Below, in pieces: positions 7,392 through 9,331 of a DNA stretch of 9,331 nt. A program made the position numbers and the translations under genes. Under the pieces are notes generated by a model that was not told the origin of the DNA, searched no databases, and saw nothing but the letters and a program-made list of their open reading frames with translations. The number at the start of each line of letters is the position of its first letter. Positions within the stretch are counted from its first letter, which is position 1. Source of the DNA: Pseudomonadota bacterium (GTDB lineage Bacteria; Pseudomonadota; Gammaproteobacteria; Burkholderiales; Ferrovaceae); NCBI GenBank assembly GCA_021804705.1, contig JAJZHC010000042.1:1-9331 (forward strand), given 5' to 3'.

Positions 7392-8795
7392 TTATTCGAC
7401 GCGTTCGCCGTGGAGGGCGAGGTCGAGACCTTCCCGTTCCTCTTCCTCGGTCACGCGCAGTCCGATCACCATGTCGATGACTTTCAGGATGATGAAGGAC
7501 ATGACGAATCCGTAAATCAGGGTGACGGAAACACCCAGGGCCTGCGTTGCCAGACTGGCATCGGCACCGCTGATCTCCTTGACGTTGAACACGCCGGTGA
7601 GCAAGGCGCCGACCACGCCGCCAATGCAGTGCACCCCGAAGGCATCCAGAGAATCATCGTAGCCCAGCATTTTCTTGAGGCTTGTGGCCGACCAGAAGCA
7701 GATCACGCCCGCTGCGATGCCGATGGACAGGGCTCCCCCTGCAGCCACGAACCCCGAAGCCGGAGTGATGGCGACGAGACCCGCCACGGCACCTGATGCA
7801 ATCCCCAGGACGCTAGGTTTGCCCTTGGTCATCCACTCGGCAAACATCCAGGCCAAGGCGGCAGCTGCGGTAGCGATCTGTGTCACGGTCATGGCCATCC
7901 CGGCACGGCCGTCAGCGGCGACGGCAGATCCGGCATTGAATCCAAACCAGCCCACCCACAACAGCGAAGCGCCGATCAGGGTCAATGCGAGGTTATGAGG
8001 CGCCATGGGTTCCTTGCCGTAACCGACCCGTTTGCCCATCACCAGGGCTGCCGCAAGACCCGCAATACCGGCGTTGATGTGCACCACGGTGCCACCGGCA
8101 AAATCCAGCACACCCTTGCCCGCCAGCCAGCCCCCCGGTTCCCACACCCAGTGGGCAATGGGAGAATAAACAACCAGCGACCAGATGCCCATGAACCACA
8201 ACATGGCCGAAAATTTCATGCGTTCGGCGAAGGCACCAGCAATCAGGGCGGGTGTGATGATGGCAAAGGTCATCTGGAACATCATGTACACCGACTCGGG
8301 AATGGAGGTTGCCGCATGGTGCACCATCACCTTCTTGGCTTCATTCTGGTAGAGCATGCCGTTCAGCATGAACCGGCTAAGCCCGCCCAGCCATTCCGAA
8401 CCCGGCATGAATGCCAGACTGTAACCCACGACAATCCAGATGATGGTCACCAGGGAACAGATGGCGAAGCTCTGCATGAGCGTGGCCAGCACGTTCTTTT
8501 TGCGCACCATGCCGCCATAAAACAGCGCCAGCCCAGGGATCGTCATGAGCAGGACGAGCGCTGTGGAGGAGAGCATCCAGGCTGTATCCCCTGAGTTGAT
8601 CTTGTCCGTACCTACCAGGAAAGGCTTGGTCGGTGCGGCATCAGCAGCCGGAGCCGCAGCGGGGGCTGCCGCAGCTGCAGCGGCAGGTGCCGCGGCCGGG
8701 GCATCTCCCTTGTCGTCGGCCATGGCGTGTCCCGATCCGATCGACAGGGCCAAAACCAGCATCGCGGCCTTGAATGTGTTCAACAGTGTTTTCAT
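7392..8795 (-). CDS. amtB: Ammonium channel AmtB with signal peptide and Ala/Pro-rich N-terminal linker
   Basis: AmtB is a trimeric inner-membrane channel of the Amt/Mep/Rh family that takes up ammonium and is gated by GlnK. From ATG 8795 it is 467 residues. It begins with a signal peptide (basic start, hydrophobic core about 9-23, probable cleavage near GHAMA). An Ala/Pro-rich stretch follows at about 31-55, then the usual 11-helix core. Visible pore features by E. coli alignment are the outer gate F110 (QSF), W218 (HWVW), D231 and H239 in DFAGGTVVHIN, F286 and S290 in GWFGFNAGS, and the second pore histidine H389 (FGVHCIGG). The cytoplasmic tail ends with EEEEREGLDLALHGE, the region that meets GlnK. 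I chose ATG 8795 because GAGGGG lies 7 bases before it. The upstream GTG at 8810 overlaps this ribosome site and would spoil the signal peptide's basic start. The gene is 11 bases after glnK and ends in TAA before the terminator. Confidence 0.96.
   Translation of the reverse strand: MKTLLNTFKAAMLVLALSIGSGHAMADDKGDAPAAAPAAAAAAAPAAAPAADAAPTKPFLVGTDKINSGDTAWMLSSTALVLLMTIPGLALFYGGMVRKKNVLATLMQSFAICSLVTIIWIVVGYSLAFMPGSEWLGGLSRFMLNGMLYQNEAKKVMVHHAATSIPESVYMMFQMTFAIITPALIAGAFAERMKFSAMLWFMGIWSLVVYSPIAHWVWEPGGWLAGKGVLDFAGGTVVHINAGIAGLAAALVMGKRVGYGKEPMAPHNLALTLIGASLLWVGWFGFNAGSAVAADGRAGMAMTVTQIATAAAALAWMFAEWMTKGKPSVLGIASGAVAGLVAITPASGFVAAGGALSIGIAAGVICFWSATSLKKMLGYDDSLDAFGVHCIGGVVGALLTGVFNVKEISGADASLATQALGVSVTLIYGFVMSFIILKVIDMVIGLRVTEEEEREGLDLALHGERVE
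8631..8705 (-). repeat. Ala/Pro-coding low-complexity tract in amtB
   Basis: Degenerate GCN and CCN codons encode a run of Ala and Pro with only occasional Asp or Thr, just after the predicted signal-peptide cleavage site of AmtB. The encoded segment would sit in the periplasm before the first core helix. The core channel starts near the conserved NSGDTAWML block. Confidence 0.7.
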
Positions 8796-8802
8796 GGTCG
8801 TT

Positions 8803-8808
8803 CCCCTC
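8803..8808 (-). promoter_or_regulatory. Ribosome binding site of amtB, overlapping the glnK stop
   Basis: GAGGGG on the minus strand stands 7 bases before ATG 8795. Its first bases overlap the TGA stop of glnK (8809-8807), so ribosomes finishing glnK pass directly over it. It decides the amtB start against GTG 8810. Confidence 0.8.
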
Positions 8809-9145
8809 ACAGTGCGTCCGCACCGGTCTCACCGGTCCGGATACGCACAACTTGTTCCAGTTCATAGACGAAGATCTTGCCGTCGCCGATCTTGCCAGTG
8901 TTTGCTGACTTTTCGATGGCTTCAATCACACGATCCAGCATCTCTGTTTTGACTGCGGCCTCGAGCTTTACCTTGGGCAAAAAATCAACCACATATTCAG
9001 CGCCCCGGTAGAGTTCGGTGTGTCCTTTTTGCCGGCCAAAGCCTTTCACTTCAGTCACGGTGATGCCTTGTACGCCAATAGCGCTTAAGGCTTCCCGCAC
9101 CTCGTCAAGCTTGAACGGCTTGATGATTGCAGTAACGAGCTTCAT
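8807..9145 (-). CDS. glnK: PII nitrogen regulatory protein GlnK
   Basis: This 112-residue protein is a PII signal transducer, a trimer that senses ATP/ADP, 2-oxoglutarate and, by uridylylation, glutamine status. The whole family pattern is present: IIKPFKLDEVREAL (7-20), VTEVKGFGRQKGH (30-42), the T-loop with uridylylation site Y51 in ELYRGAEY, the B-loop TGKIGDGKIF (83-92) and the C-terminal RIRTGE (101-106). Length is exactly typical. The start MKLVTAIIKPFK resembles E. coli GlnK, while D54 after the T-loop tyrosine is as in E. coli GlnB, where GlnK has Asn. The position directly before amtB decides for GlnK, whose role is to bind and close AmtB when nitrogen is sufficient. An AGGAGG lies 4 bases before the ATG. 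Only 31 bases separate it from the porin stop, so it probably relies on a promoter upstream of the window. NtrC/sigma-54 control is common for this operon but cannot be seen here. Confidence 0.96.
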   Translation of the reverse strand: MKLVTAIIKPFKLDEVREALSAIGVQGITVTEVKGFGRQKGHTELYRGAEYVVDFLPKVKLEAAVKTEMLDRVIEAIEKSANTGKIGDGKIFVYELEQVVRIRTGETGADAL

Positions 9146-9149
9146 GTTG

Positions 9150-9155
9150 CCTCCT
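9150..9155 (-). promoter_or_regulatory. Ribosome binding site of glnK
   Basis: A perfect AGGAGG on the minus strand stands 4 bases before ATG 9145, in the 31-base gap after the porin stop. It confirms the glnK start and suggests strong translation. Confidence 0.85.
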
Positions 9156-9176
9156 GAATGAAATGATCAAAGCGTT

Positions 9177-9331
9177 TCAAAACTTGTAAATGCCCTGCAC
9201 GCCCACAGTCAGCATGCTGGATTGGGGAATCAGGTTGGAATCCAGGAATACCGCTTTGTCGGCGTGATCTGAACGCACTTCACCGCGTAACTCAAAGCTC
9301 TTGACCGGGGCATAACCCAAAGTCAGGGTCA
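9177..9331 (-). CDS. Outer-membrane beta-barrel porin, C-terminal end (cut by window edge)
   Basis: The last 50 codons of a gene entering from the right edge end at TGA 9179-9177. The peptide begins TLTLGYAPVKSFELRGEVR and ends SMLTVGVQGIYKF. It shows alternating polar and hydrophobic residues, two beta-strand blocks joined by a polar loop, and a final phenylalanine, the usual BamA-recognised end of an outer-membrane barrel. The pattern (a strand with FELRGEVR, a loop, then a closing strand ending in F) resembles the OmpL-like barrel porin family (BBP2), an assignment made from memory. It lies just before glnK-amtB and is probably the first or an early gene of that transcript. A role in letting small solutes, possibly nitrogen compounds, through the outer membrane is inference from position. 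Confidence 0.7.
   Translation of the reverse strand, partial: TLTLGYAPVKSFELRGEVRSDHADKAVFLDSNLIPQSSMLTVGVQGIYKF

Noticed and set aside
8796..8810. GTG at 8810 as the amtB start, overlapping the glnK stop by 4 bases
   Set aside because: The GTG coincides with the GAGGGG ribosome site that serves ATG 8795 at good spacing, and it would add MRGTT before a normal signal peptide.
1..9331. CRISPR array, tRNA/rRNA, insertion sequence, toxin-antitoxin or phage genes
   Set aside because: No regularly spaced repeats, cloverleaf, rRNA sequence, transposase or integrase frame was found. Nearly all the window is occupied by known chromosomal genes.

Overview
The window is a compact, moderately GC-rich stretch of a Gram-negative bacterial chromosome. 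Every gene I can support lies on the minus strand, so transcription runs from high to low coordinates. Murein recycling by Mpl, a TonB-type energy transducer, an outer-membrane barrel protein and the porin-glnK-amtB order all point to a proteobacterium. The gene combination, and an AmtB with a cleavable signal peptide followed by an Ala/Pro-rich stretch, suggest a betaproteobacterium. I cannot name a genus from the sequence alone.

Layout in direction of transcription. (1) 9331-7392 is a nitrogen-acquisition cluster: the last 50 codons of an outer-membrane beta-barrel porin, then glnK (PII signalling protein), then amtB (ammonium channel). The gaps are only 31 and 11 bases, so the three are probably one transcript. 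It ends at a strong intrinsic terminator at 7367-7342, an 8-bp stem with a UUCG loop and a T-tract. (2) 7341-7258 is the only noncoding stretch of note. It carries nested, overlapping inverted repeats built on a GGGGACAG/CTGTCCCC core just upstream of metH. (3) 7257-1 is a tightly packed run: metH (B12-dependent methionine synthase), mpl (murein tripeptide ligase), an RNB-family exoribonuclease, and the start of a TonB-like gene cut by the window edge. The junctions are a 1-base TGATG overlap, a 4-base gap and a 4-base ATGA overlap, so translation is probably coupled.

How they work together. In the first cluster the porin probably lets small solutes into the periplasm, AmtB conducts ammonium across the inner membrane, and GlnK can plug AmtB when nitrogen is plentiful. 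The second cluster mixes one-carbon/methionine metabolism, cell-wall recycling, RNA decay and envelope energy transduction. No shared pathway is evident, so it looks like a housekeeping operon.

These are mostly well-known families and I see no clearly new multi-gene system. The most interesting points are the mutually exclusive hairpins ahead of metH, a Gly/Ser-rich insert with C-tracts inside mpl, and an Asp-to-Glu change in the active-site motif of the RNB exonuclease.
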